A DNA stretch of 64,000 bases from NCBI GenBank assembly GCA_021234535.1, contig CM037836.1, positions 29,569,769-29,633,768 of the forward strand, given 5' to 3'. The position numbers were made by a program, and so were the translations under genes. The notes below the pieces were generated by a model. The model worked only from the letters and a program-made list of their open reading frames with translations, ran no database searches and was not told the DNA's origin. Each line of letters starts with the position of its first letter. The first letter of the stretch is position 1. Below are positions 23,976 to 37,100 of this stretch, piece after piece. This DNA comes from Stichopus chloronotus. Its lineage: Eukaryota; Echinodermata; Holothuroidea; Aspidochirotida; Stichopodidae.

Positions 23976-26942
23976 TTCCAAACATGCTTCACACAGATGT
24001 TGCAGATCAAAAGAATCTGCCTGTTGCAGAATAAAACTTGTGAATGTCCATGCAACAGTCAACAAACAATGCAAAACAAAGACATCTTGTAGCCTCAAAC
24101 AGCTACAGTGCTGTTATAGCACCAAAGTGTTCTATTCCTGGCCAGAATTTATAAATTTATCGACATTGGAAGAAGGCCACGAATTAGATGGTGTTTAGAA
24201 TTTTTGAGTTGTTATGCCCCATGTATCACATCAGAAGTTCTGCAGATTCAATATAGGAGCAACTTATGCAGGTCCTTGAAAACTACCTGTCTTCAATGTC
24301 TGTCTATCTGGTCATCCATTCTCTACCCCAAGGGAAATGCTGCACACAAACTAGCCCATTCTTAATGTCATTCCTCCTCCATGACCTACATAAGTCCCCC
24401 CATTTAATTCTTCAGATTCTTGTTCAGTCAGGTATTGTTTTGCCAAAATGCAAAGCCCATAATGCACACGCTTCCTATCATTACTCCATGTAAAATACCT
24501 TCTGAGGTCTTCACCCCCATACAATCCCCCCCCCCAATGTTAACTTACATTTGATACATCACTCACATTCAACACTGTCACTGAGTCTTTTTCATGGATC
24601 ACTGAACAGCAAAACTGTGAGTGAACTACAGATGTTCCCAACCATTCTTAAATCTAGGCAGATGCATTTTAGAATTTACATCAGACTTTATGCATATACT
24701 GCGTGGACAGAAGAAATTTGAGGAAAGGCCCCTCTACTTTTAGAATGATGGAAGACATTTCTCTGACAAAAGCCACCAGTCTGACAGGTTCATACAGGGA
24801 TACAAAGAAAAGGAGGATTAGTCTTTTGCGGTCCCATGGACAAAGAATTTCCTTTTCCTTTCAAGTTTTAGATAACAGTTACATAGATGCAGTACCTTTT
24901 ATTCTACAGTGGAGTCACAAACTTGCAAAGAAAATAAACTGTAGTGGAATACTCAACAGTGAATGCTGAACAAATAATGATTTTTGCTTTAACTGAAATG
25001 CGTTACAATTTTCCATTTCAGCATTTCCTCACAACACAGATTATGACTAGGGCAATTCCTCACAACTTTGAATACATTAATAAAACATTGAATTCTTTGC
25101 ATTTCAAAAGTCAATTTCCTCTCTCATCACACGACACACAGTGACTGCATTTCATACTGTTGCAAATCCTGGTAACGAAGCTTGCCAACCATTTCCATGA
25201 ATTCTTGACTTAAAGCGTGTCCAAGCCAACTTAACTACAGGTTAGGATTGCATTCTGATAAAAAGAGTACTAGATCTTGGAAAAACATTGATGTTCAATG
25301 ATCGCATGGAGACCTCCGTACCTCAACATGAAAATATCACATACAGTATTCACAGTATATTATAGGATATATGTGTCACTAAATTATTCAAGATAGCAGA
25401 CAAACTTCCCTTTTGCGAAGTTAATCAGGTGGAAAACCTGTGTGGGAACTTTTTTTCCATGGTGAGATGAGGAGTCTCACATTGAGCATTTATATACACT
25501 TAGATGCCATCCAACATGCTGTCAGGCTTGGACATGATTTATAGATGATGGCGACAACAGGGCTTATTAAAAAGAGGTAGTGCAGTCAGCAATTTCTCGT
25601 AAATTACCATCAAATGTGAGGCAAATTGGGTAACTCGACAAATGTCCCTCTTCTTGCACTTCTGCTATTCAATCAATTAATTGAGTGGTGTGTCTGTAAA
25701 TTCAATCCTTTTGTTTAGACTATGGAGACCCCAAGCTTCCTCCCATTAATGATATCAAATGAGAGTCATTACCCACAGGTCACAGAACTAACTTTAAATT
25801 CTACTATCAGGGTTATCAAGGTGCAATGTTTTCTGTCAAAGATGGAAGGACAGCAAGAGATTAAAAGATCATCCTAACAATGCTTGAACAAATACGAGAA
25901 ACCATTCAACACCCAAAACTGTGAAAATTGTTACCTTACATTTGGTTGAAACCTAAGGATATGACACATTAAAGTGATATGGATTTTATAGATAACAAAA
26001 ATGCAATTGCACAGTTCAAATGAAGAGCAAAACCTCGCTCCTTCGCCCTTCATTTCCCTTGATCTCATCCACTCCTCCAAGTAAACTTACTAACACGTTC
26101 TGCAACTTGGTTCAAATTGTAGCACTCAAATTCACTTTATCAACAGGAAAGGAAGACAGCCAGCCACAATTCTTAACCAAATAGAAGGATGAAAACATTC
26201 ATGTTTCCAGGTTCTCTTCATTGCCTTCAACCGCCAAGAACAATACATAAATGCCAGAACTCATTGCACACAAACTAATGAAGAATTTTAACTGCAGTAA
26301 GCGTGTACAGTCTAGTATTACATATTCTGGAACCAGTAACTTGAAAATACATCTCCATGGGGATAGCATAAAGAGTTGTAGTTTCATATGCATGTATCAT
26401 TTGTGTAGGTAGGGGCTTCCTTTTATTTTATCACTTTCATTTGATGAACCATTTTGGCCACTGTCACCCCCAAAAGATGTGCATGGGCTGCTTACCACAG
26501 CCTTCTTGTGAATGTACATGTAACATCAATATAAATTAAATGTATACTTTAGCCCTGTGACCTCATGAATATTCATTCAATAATAAAAGAATAAGAACTG
26601 TTTACATGTACACATCAGTGGGTCATTTTCTGAAAGTCCCCTCTTGAGATTTTGACTGATGTCATACAGACACACACACACCCATGATCAGCATATTACA
26701 TGCATGAAAATATGACTATACCTTTTGCCTTTGAAAAGGAACTAGGGTTGGGCAGTACCAGGAAAACCAGTAACGGTATTCGCAGAGCATCAGTACCGGT
26801 ATTTACTCAAGTACCGGGATTGACCACGTGTTCAACGTGCTAAAAACAAAAGGTTCTGTGTCTTGTTACACGTGAAAAAAACAACAGGATTTGAGCTCTA
26901 TATATTGTGGTGGTAATGCAGTAACTTGTATTCATATCTTCC

Positions 26943-28114
26943 AGGGATGTAAGTGGCAACAGAAAAAAAATCCCACAACTATGCGCCGGCGCACGCCTGG
27001 ACAACAACACCTGATGGGGTCCAGGGGCAAAGCCCCGGTGGGGGTCAAGGGGGCCAAGCCCCCGGAAGCTCCAGAAATTTAGGAGTTTTAGCACCAATTT
27101 ACTCAAGTTTTGCTAACCCAGGTCTGTCAATTTTATGAATGTAATCAGACAAAAAATAACCATCTCTGTCTTTTTCTTCCACCCACTTCCAATTCCACTT
27201 ATCTCTGACTGACTTGTCGATTTCTTTTACATTCACTTCCCGTGTGACTTCCATTTTGTTTTCGATCCAGTAAACGTAAAACTTGACCACAGTAGAATAG
27301 GCCTAGGCTACGCCACAGTGCACACACAGCCTAACAACGTAGGGCTGTATGTGTAGAGCCTAGCCCAGCCTAGGCCTAATGTTAATGAATAACGTTACGT
27401 CTAATGGAGATAAGTAGCTAGCCTAGGCTATTCACTCCATCGCTCAAATCCCACAGAGGTTTCGTCCAAAGTAAGTTAGTTTCAGTGATAGCAACAAAAA
27501 AGTCAAATCCCACTTGAATTCACAAAATTAAAGGGATATTTTTCAATACAGCAGCCCACCTGTAAGTTGTTGTGAAAGCGTCACTATCGTGTGGAGCGAA
27601 GTACTAATAGCGCGGCCATGGCTGATGGACGTGTACCTACGACTAGACTTGGCCGCCCGGTACATGTACGCGTATCATATCGATCGTTGCGTATACAGCG
27701 AGGGCCATGTGCACAGACCATAGAGCCCGACCTAGTTGGAAGTTAGCAGATGGCCTAGATGCAAAATCCAACGCGGAAAAGAACCACAGAGTTTTAACAA
27801 GAAGTGTGCGCTGTGTAGCGTGTTGCGACTAACCTACATAGGTGAATTATCTAATGGCGTAAACTACTAATAAACAACGCAGTATGCTGCATTTGGTGCG
27901 GAATCCGGGACTTCTACTTACTTTTATTTCTATACTGAGCTCCGCTCTCCATCCGTTAAACATAAAGCAAGGCTTCGGCTTTGATAATACAAGTTCCCAT
28001 CGTGAAAACTAACACTGCTTACAGTGTATCATCATACGTAAAATCCCGGGGAGAAATTTCGCCAAATATTAAAAAATCCGGATTTCCAGATTTCTCCGTA
28101 AGTCTTACATCCCT
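26943..28114 (-). mobile_element. hAT-like element nested in the hAT element
   Basis: The 1,172-bp insert begins AGGGATGTAAG and ends CTTACATCCCT, an exact 11-bp inverted repeat. The flanks are TATCTTCC and AATCTTCC (7 of 8 bases the same), as expected of an older 8-bp duplication. It carries the zinc-finger-like coding fragment at 27290-27100 and a G+C-rich block near 27015-27065 with short self-complementary runs. More CpG is present here than in the surroundings. Confidence 0.7.
27099..27290 (-). pseudogene. Transposon-derived N-terminal fragment (hAT zinc-finger type)
   Basis: The minus-strand frame contains KWNWKWVEEKDRDGYFLSDY followed by IHKIDRPGLAK. This resembles the W-rich stretch that stands just before the CxxC of a BED-like zinc finger in many invertebrate hAT transposases (pattern WNW.W.E..D..G..LS.Y..KID.PG.A.C). 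The frame stops two codons after LAK, exactly where the first zinc-binding cysteine is expected, so either an intron begins there or the copy is broken. It lies inside the nested element and is probably part of its former gene. Similarity is from recall of the family, not a search. Confidence 0.45.
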
Positions 28115-28816
28115 AATCTTCCTGTAAATTCATTGAAAAAAAAATCAAATGACCAGGTAAAAAGCAGCACTGAATACAGCAACTAAATCGGCGACCACCT
28201 TTTTGCCGATGCAATCATTTGTCAACATACCCAGTCGCCATTTGCAGCCTAAAAATTCTTCTTGTCTTGTTTTGTTGTACTTTCTCCAGAAATACAAATT
28301 TACTTTCATTGCCGCTACACAAACAACGTAACTTTCATGATACAAGCAGACAACTGTAAGTGCAACGTACAGTACTCTTGTTCAAAGTGAGCGAGTCAAG
28401 GTACTATTTAAACGGGAAATTTTCACCTGTTGACCACCTCCTCAGTTCCAAGCTGAGCAAGCTGTCTACTGTATGCCTCGCCCTAAAGACCTCAGTTTCA
28501 AATGATTGACAGCCTTGAAGTGAAATATATTGTGCACAAGTTTGCAGATTGATTCGTAGACTTTACTTCCCGCTTTTTTCGACAGCCAATCAGGGGTTTC
28601 AAATGCTAATGGCAGGCAGGACTTACGTTCATAATTAGATGCAAGGCAGGAACGTTACTTATAATAATGAATCGCGGAAATTCCCAATCCAGCTTATGCC
28701 GTGTTGTGAATGAAATTTTCATTATTAATGGCGTCACTTCAGTGAAGTAAAAATGTCCCCGTTTGTCACAATTCATAGCTTAATTAGTGCCGGAAATCTT
28801 CTTTTCCACCGGGTGT

Positions 28817-28832
28817 GCCTGCCTGCCTGCCT
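28817..28832 (+). repeat. Short CCTG microsatellite
   Basis: Four perfect CCTG units within the outer hAT element. Confidence 0.7.
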
Positions 28833-31640
28833 ATTTCTGTAATCAGGGTTGCCATATGGCATTTTAAAATGCCAAAATTGGCAAATTTGGTTTATTTTTT
28901 TCCTTTGTGGGCCAGTAAAAATTAGAAAGTGCACGCATTTTGGCGCTTTGGGGGTATAATTGAAATAAGTATAAAACACCCGCTTAATTGCAAAATTTCA
29001 AGAATTTTTTTGCCCCCAATTTAGTAGTTACCCGAGTGGGATGGTCACGGGTTTACAATCTACTCTCCACTTGTAGCAACATAAATTATGTAACTATGTA
29101 TATCATATTGCAGTGTGTTGAAAATGTCAACAAGTGTTACACTGTACAAAAAGACATGGTCAAGTTTCCTCAAGTAGGGGCTAGTTTTTGCTTGGTGTTT
29201 TTTTTTTCATTTCAGGTAATTCGGCCAGAAATTTGGCAGGTTACTCCACAAACAAACTGGTAACCTTGATTATAGTCATTATAAGCCCATCCATTGAGTA
29301 ATGAATGAAACTGGATTACATTGGATAGCTGTAGCAGCAGGATAACCTAAAAAAGTTATGCCAAAGACTTAGGAAGCAGTTTAAATTAACATTTTAAAAC
29401 ACAAAATTGCTCATAACTCGAAAAAGGAAGGAGATACAGACTTTTTCCTTTCATTGAGGAAATTTCAAAAAGTATTTTGAGTATGATCTTTCTATTTGTG
29501 CAATTTCTGTGTTAATTGGAGTTAATCCGACAGAGGTATGATGATGTGTACGAGTTCCACGAAATTCTCTTAGAACACATTTCTAATCAAAATTTTTGGA
29601 TGGGATTGTCCTAAATGGATCATCGGAGTTATTATGATAATGAACATGATTTAATATAGACCGATCAGCAGCAGTTCATCTATATTAATGTCACCGACGT
29701 TCTGCTCAAATACAGTAAAAAACAATTTTCAAACATTTCAAACTTTTTTTTCTTTCATTTCCAAGTAACCTGATTTCCGTAAAGTTAGTGCCACGTAGCA
29801 TGTTTGAGCATCTATAGCCTACATATGATAGTAAATATCATTATATGTATCCCCAAAGGCAACTCATAGTCACGAATATTTTCTGGAATTTTTTCCCTGG
29901 AATTATGCCTAAACGTAACTTTTTCTCTTTCCACTTCTACATAGCTGAGCTGTTCTTCTTCAGTTTGCTTTTGTTTAGTACAACACGCGGGTGCTTTACT
30001 CGCCATTACAGTACTGTAGGTTAGTGTTAACAAAATGGGCAAAATGTGTAGGCCTAGCCTGAATGGTTTGCATCATTTTACCAACGTTAGGGAAGATAGC
30101 TGCTTTGTTAAACATAAGACAGGGACCGCCACCGTGAACTAGGTTAACTACAATCGTTACTGCGATGAATACATTTACTTTCAGAAGCACTGAGGTTTCT
30201 TTTAGTGAGATATTGAAATGAACAGTTTTAAAATGGATTTGGAATTTGTTTTTGGTCCATTTTGATGTTGATGTGTAAGTAGTAACGCTACATTAAAAAA
30301 AAAAAAAAAATTTTGTTAATTTGTTGGAGGCGATACCAGTACCACCGCCACTAAGAATTTTCCCCGGTCCTGCGAAGTATTCAAAAGTACCGGTACTCGC
30401 GTATTCAGATTTTTCTTCCCCTACTGCTAATACCGGCACTGCCAATACTGGTACTGACTTGGATACCGGGATACTGCCCAACCCTAAAAGGAACCAAATA
30501 AAATTGTCACAAATTGTCACTCAATCTTCTCCTACAAAAGTTGAATATTGATATCCTCTGACTTAGGAGTAGCATGCAAAGTGACCACAGTTCATTTAAC
30601 AGTATAGCATCACACACATATAGTTTTGATGATATCAACCAACACAAATAAAATGAGATTGATGACATTAAAAAAAAAAGTTGCATGTGCTCTATCATAC
30701 AAGCACTTGCCTTCAACCAACACTAATTCAATTCACTAGATACTCTGTCTGAGTTTTGCAGTGTCACTGTGTCACTATGAAATTCTCAAAGCCTCATTCC
30801 TGAAAAAGTGAAAGCAGACTGGTTTGCGGTATGAAGAATTCTCTAGAGTCTAAGGCGTACCATCATCCACTATCCCATCAACTGAATGTAATGATAGGAA
30901 ATATCACAATCTCTGATGTTAGTATCATAATAGAATTCTCCTCTACCAAGACAATGGGAGCAGCTGCTCTTGCAGACAAATTAATTAATGAATGCCACAA
31001 AGATAATTAATCGGGCAAGTCAGTGATCATGTCCACCGACTTGCACCTCTAGGGAACTTTGCCACAGTACTGATAAATGTTACAATACATTGCAAAATGG
31101 AATCGCAGATTTTAGGAATTTTGGCAACCAGAAAACACTGAAACATGTATGACTTCATGTGCGGGTTGGCTGCCGATTTGATGAATGTATTTTGCACCAA
31201 GCAGCACCAAACTGTGATACTCATCCAAATGTTTCATTCACACATGCAAGTAAAAGCCTCTTGAATTCCATTACAGTTCACAGGAGAATTCCCGATTCGA
31301 CAGAAACATTTTTTTGCCACAGAACTTTTTCTTCTTTTGTTCCAACAACCTAACTTTGGCTGGTGATGACTACTTAAACGTAACATACACTTACGTGCAA
31401 ATTTGCTGCAAATGAAGCATTTACGTTCAAATATGAGGGGGCTCATTGAGTTGATCTCCATAAGTTTGTGAAGATTTTGAAGGGTACAGACACATGACAA
31501 TGCTTACAATTGTCATAATTAGTCAAGTTTCACATCTAACAGTTATTAAAATTGTCAAACTTTTGATTTTTTTTACTCTGACTTGTACTGGATGCATGTG
31601 TGCATGTGAATAACTGCTAATGTGAAAAGTGTCTGGGCAC

Positions 31641-34166
31641 TAAGCAGTGGCGGTATATCGATATTACCGGTATTAGTTGGTATTCCCACAATACCCATAC
31701 CGTCGATATGCGTTTTCAACTATATCGATATATAGTAAAGTCGATATATAGAAGAAATATCTAAAATATCGATATTACACTACATAGTAACATAGTAGTA
31801 TACCGGGTCAACTGTTGATATCGACAGTCAGTAAGTGACTAAGTATCGACTAAATGACACAGATTGATAACCCTCCGTCTCATGTTACAAGGACACTTAC
31901 GTTCAACTCGTGTCTCTGACCTCCATAACAAAAGCGGCCCTAATAGCAGTTGCTACGCACATGTATACATGCACTCCGATCGCTGCACACGTGTATACAT
32001 GCACTTTGACCGTGCAGAAGCTGTTGTCGACGTTAGGTGCAGGGGTTACAGTGTCAAGTACACACACAGTGTACAGGGTTCAAAGCAGCAAGTTCAGACA
32101 GCGCGGAGTACGAACGTTAGCGACACACGTCGTCACGTGGCAATTTGCGCGGGACAACGATCACAATTTGTCATCCCTGTGGAAAGTTTCAGTTTCTGTA
32201 ACAACTGCGTCACGATGTGCAAAAGATAGAACCAAGTAAAAGGGCTGGATCACTGCATTATAAAAACGGGTGTGGAGTGAAATTGTTAGTTTTTTTTTTC
32301 TGTTGAAGATTTTGTTCGTATCGATAAAATATCGGTCGGTATTTTAGATATGCAGAGATATTTACGGGGCAAGCTGAAGCTTGTTGATGAATACTGACAG
32401 AGTGACAGGCGAGTTGAGCTGTACTGAGGCAAACAATGAGTTCGGTAGAACCCCTTATTTCCAAGTTTGCGTAGAGTATATAGTACTACTTAGCAGTGTA
32501 AGGGCCAATTGCAAGTTATCTCACTCAGGAATCAGGGGCTTTTCATCCGTTTAGGCGTAGTTTCAGATTAGTGGGGGATAGTTAGCCGGCAATTTTCTGA
32601 AAACGTTAGCTTGTACAGTGATGTGAGATATTCTCCAATGTCAAAGACAAGGGGCTACCTAGTTCAGTTAAATTACTTCTTTTATACGTCCAATACGAAG
32701 AAAATCTGGAGCAAGGCATCAGTGTATATCTTGCCTAGATGTGCACAGCTAGGTACTGTTAGACATTTGCGACTTTAGTAATAAGTTTGTGATAGGGCCT
32801 CAGTCCTTTTCTTTTGTGCTTGCTACTCAGATTGGGTACGGTATTCTATCAATCACGTAAATTTGAAGAAAAAATAGCAAGTTTTAGGGCCACCAATTTT
32901 GCGTGATCAAGAAAAAAAACCGAATCGAATTTTCCTACGGAAACAGAATTTACCAACTTTGGAGAAGTTTCTGAAACTATACATTTTGATTAAAAAAGTT
33001 TATTAATGAAAAGCACATGGTCTACAGCTGTTTTAAGTTTCCTTATAAATTTTACAATCGTTATCAAAGCTGCAAACTAATTGTAACACTACAGTACGTA
33101 CGTAGTACGCAAGTCGACCCCAGCATTCCAGCTGCAGCTGGCCAAAACACCTGTTTGACTCAACCGTGCATTCCCCATGACCGCGTGCACTGACTACGGT
33201 ATGATTAGCCCGCTAAGAAGAGGAGGTAACTTCGTAAACAAACATATTTGCTACCGTAGCGCCACAATATACCACACTTATCGAAGTTCTCTTTTTCCAC
33301 AAATGCAAGATTGAATCTCAATATTGAGAACAGTAGGATACATTTATACGTTTCTTTAAACAACATTAACTCTGTAACTAACAAACAGTCCGCTGTTTTT
33401 TCACAGGGAATGAAATACGTACACATTTCCAAGGTGGATAGGCTAGTCGCAACATACCTAACTATGTTACGATATAATTAGCGTAAATTTATAGGCGGCT
33501 TTGCGCGATCTTTCGTACATTTTTAATAAAAGTCTTTTGGTACATTTAAAGGTTAACAATACATGTAATATAGTTTGGTTTACATGAAATATGCAACATT
33601 TCGTGAAGCACTTAAGTTTTGAAGTAATATCTAATGATTTCTTTTGATCAAAATTTCGTTACCCTGGTGAAGGGGTTTTCGGCCTAACACTAAAATGCTC
33701 ATTAAATGGCTATTAATACACACGCGGGCAATTCTAACAAGAGTAACGAAAGATCGCGGAGATGTACAACTGCCGTTTAAGTCTGAAACGGAAAGCTACA
33801 GAAATGGGAAAGATAAAACTGGAGGAATCTGAGAAGTGAAAAGTGGGATATCCCACTTTGTTACGCAGAAAATCGGACAGGGGGGCTGGCCACAATTTTG
33901 ACTCGGAGTTGACAAGTATTTATGATTACTATAAAAAAAAACAAGCAAACAAACAGCAAACAGCACAAGACAACCAAAGATTACGATTAATACAGTACAT
34001 TTACAGTAGCTCTCGATCATTCATAGTCAAGTCCTACATAACGTATACCATTTAAAGCACATTTACTGTGTGTACCTGTTCCACGAAAATATCGATATTA
34101 CCGGTATTATCGGTATTTTGAAGTCGGTATATCGATATTTTTATTTCGGAATACCGACCCACCTTA
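31641..34166. mobile_element. hAT-type non-autonomous element, 2.5 kb
   Basis: An exact 8-bp duplication CTGGGCAC flanks the element (31633-31640 and 34167-34174). The ends are imperfect inverted repeats: TAAGCAGTGGCGGTAT on the left, and on the right the reverse complement reads TAAGGTGGGTCGGTAT. Subterminal DNA on both sides is dense in ATATCGATAT and TACCGGTAT motifs. Near 31960-32020 a 29-bp unit (ATGTATACATGCACT type) is doubled. No transposase motif was recognised in any frame, so the element would need an enzyme supplied from elsewhere. Confidence 0.82.
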
Positions 34167-37100
34167 CTGGGCACAAATTTTTCAAAAACCAAACTGAATA
34201 GTTAATCATTGATTCATTGATGTTCCTTAGTATGTAATATGTGGGGATCTTCTTAAGTCTGACCATTTGCCATTACTATGTGAGGAAGACTTGACAGTTT
34301 TAGGAAAATTTTGTGAATTTCAGAAAGCAAACTCAATGAGCCTCATTAAGTACCATAACATCATGTATAAATAAAAAACATTGCAACAAAAAAAAAATCA
34401 CATCAGAGAACAAACACCACAGATGAGGCTGTGTTGCCTTTTTCAGCAGTTTCTCAACTACTGTCCTACTGCAAGTAGTTTCATTAATACTGCATTTTCT
34501 GTGGAACTTTACTGTGGTACAAGCGACATCACAATGAATGGAAGATATAGCTCTAGCAGGATTCGCAAAGGTGGACATTTGTTCATTGACACTTAACAGC
34601 TTTTGGGTTTTTTTTTTGTTAGCATGGCCCAGGCATTCACAGCACAAACACTTGGTTACAAAAAAAAAAAAAACTCTAAATACTTAGCATCATCAATAGA
34701 TGTTGGTTTGCCTTTGGACATTAAATTAAAAATAGCCAGAATTAGAATACCAAATATTATTACCTTGATCCCAAAGTGAGATAGTTAACACCTCAAATAA
34801 TGATAAAAGTGTTTTAATAACCATGGGAACTGTGGACCACAATTCAAAAATATGAACCTGACCACTCAGATTCTGGTTTTGTACAATACAATAATAATAA
34901 AAAAAATGCACATTCTAAGAATTCTCTGTCATTTTCAAACTATTAGGTTTTAATGTGGACATGTCTACAGGAGTGATTGTGGTGGAATCAAATCAAGTTT
35001 GATGCATTATTTGTAGGAGGTCCACTGTGGAAAGCAAAAACCACACTTTAACAGTGTGGTTTGAATAAAAAAAAATATTCCACAAAAAAAGCTGATCTTG
35101 TTAAGGTAAAGGAGCATATACCACATGGCAGGATCCCATACAGAAATCATGTATAAATCATGTATACAATATGCACGACATGGATTTCTCCTAATAAAAT
35201 GACTCCTAGTTGGAAGTGGTTTTTTAAGGCTTAGGAACAATTTTTATCACAAAAGTTCTTTCTTGCCATTTGCTCTGAATGAAAACAGCAACATAATTTG
35301 CTTCGAGTGTACGCTGTAACAAAATCTTCAAATCATCTCAAAGAAAAGTCTCCACATATCCTTTCTTTCTTAGGGAGAGCACTTGTCACTAATTAAGTGA
35401 TATTTGTCACTGATGCTGTAGTTTATATTGATAAAAGAAAAGGATCAGCTTCGTATAATTACATTAAATGGTAGCAGTATCATCATAATGGTGGGTGCTG
35501 TAGTCATTCAGCCAATGCATTGCATGTTATATTGTAACTGTTCATTACCAACAATGCCAACCTGTGAGTTAAACACATACTCTTACATGCACAAAGCATA
35601 TTAATGACCCTATTACCAGTGGATCCGATCAAACTGCTTAATGATCATGTTCAACATGTCATGTTACAATTGAAGAATTTTTTACTGCAAGTATGAACAA
35701 AGCAAATACAAGTCAACAATGGTACATTTGAGTGGCAAATTGGAATTGTTTTGCCTTCATTGTAGCAGTTTTGTATCCCTGCATAATGTGCTTTTACTAA
35801 ATCAGTTTCAAAATATTGTTCTCACTTCGGATGGTTGAGCATAAATGGCTGTTTGGAGTTACTTTCTTGCAACTTTCTTACAAGTTTCTTACAACTCATT
35901 GGAGTTACTTTGTTACAAGTCTTTCTTACAATTCGTTGTGACTGCAAAGTATACAGAACCTAACAGAGGGTTAAAAATCCCATAAGCTTTTGCAGTAAGA
36001 CAAGTAAGTAGGCCGAATTCACAATTTACAAACAATTCTATGTCATGCATTCCAAAAGAGTAACTTCCTGGCAAAGCATCCTAGAGTAACAAAATTCTGA
36101 GAAAAAGTCCTTCTATGACTGTGTAAGGTGTCTGTGCAAACACTACGTCACCTGCATACTATACACTGTTCACTGATTATTGAATATACATCATCACTAA
36201 ATATTGTAATAGCAAGTTTGGTGTCCCCGAATGGAATTGGTTTACCACAAAATTCATTGTATATAATTCTCAGAAGGCATATATGTGCAACACTGTAGCA
36301 GTTGAGCCTGCAAATCCAGTGTATAAAAAAAAGCACAGGAAATGAGAGAGGTATTATTATTGGAACTTAAACAGTGAATGTGTCAAAGGTTAAGCAAATC
36401 TTTACTTTCATTTCTACCTCTAGGCTCTAATCTGCTTGACAATGGAAATGAAAGAGCTGCAATTTAAAGGGTTTGGATTTATGCCTCACAAATATTCACC
36501 TACGTTATGAATAGAAAAGAAAAGGAAAGCAAAAAATATCTTTCTAGGAATATCAAAGCGATAAAAACTCAGGACTCTAGACTGGAAACCAAAAGCGCTG
36601 AACAATGAAGAACTTGTCTCTCAAATTAGCCCAACAGAGATGACTGTATTGAAAACGCGACGCTCAGATTATGACAGGAACAGCATGTGAGTTGAATGGC
36701 TCAATGATGTAAATTAGGACGATGGTGACAACAGGGATAACTTATGGTTACGTTTATTCAATGAGGGGTCACTATTACTAAAATATGATACTCTCTACGC
36801 AATTAGGAATGGCTTCACATTTCATTCTCTCACTTCAACCCTTTATGCATTATTTAAGGTAGAATGGGAGCAAATGGTTATACATGCACAATGACAAGAA
36901 ATTAAAGGTTGTGTGACATGCTTCTGGAAAGGGCACCCTTCTTTCAGAAGTTGCAAAGTAAAACCTTGAGTGAAGAGCAGTTGGAATTTGTTTATATCTT
37001 TTACCATTTTTGAGATATGACTTTTCAAAGTTTGAGAAAAATGCAAAGCAGATGACATGGAGTGTTGCACAATGTCAGTATTTCTTTGTTAAGCCTATAT

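Larger units (their letters stand above)
26743..30486 (-). mobile_element. hAT-type DNA transposon, 3.7 kb
   Basis: Terminal inverted repeats TAGGGTTGGGCAGTA and TACTGCCCAACCCTA are exact, and an 8-bp target duplication AAAGGAAC is exact on both sides (26735-26742 and 30487-30494). An 8-bp duplication with a TAGGG-type end is diagnostic of the hAT superfamily. Both subterminal regions are rich in ACCGGTA motifs. The element hosts a second insertion at 26943-28114. No DDE transposase core or hAT dimerisation region was found, so it is non-autonomous. A 65-codon frame at 30006-29812, opening MASKAPACCTK and rich in charged residues, could be a remnant of a first exon. Confidence 0.88.

Noticed and set aside
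23840..24045. Minus-strand frame ADSFDLQHLCEACLEILENK with good-looking splice sites on both sides, resembling the end of a BTB domain
   Set aside because: Its second half overlaps the DR1-type repeat (GATATC...TTTCC...TTTTCAAG pattern), no neighbouring BTB exon was found, and the similarity is short. Probably chance plus repeat sequence.
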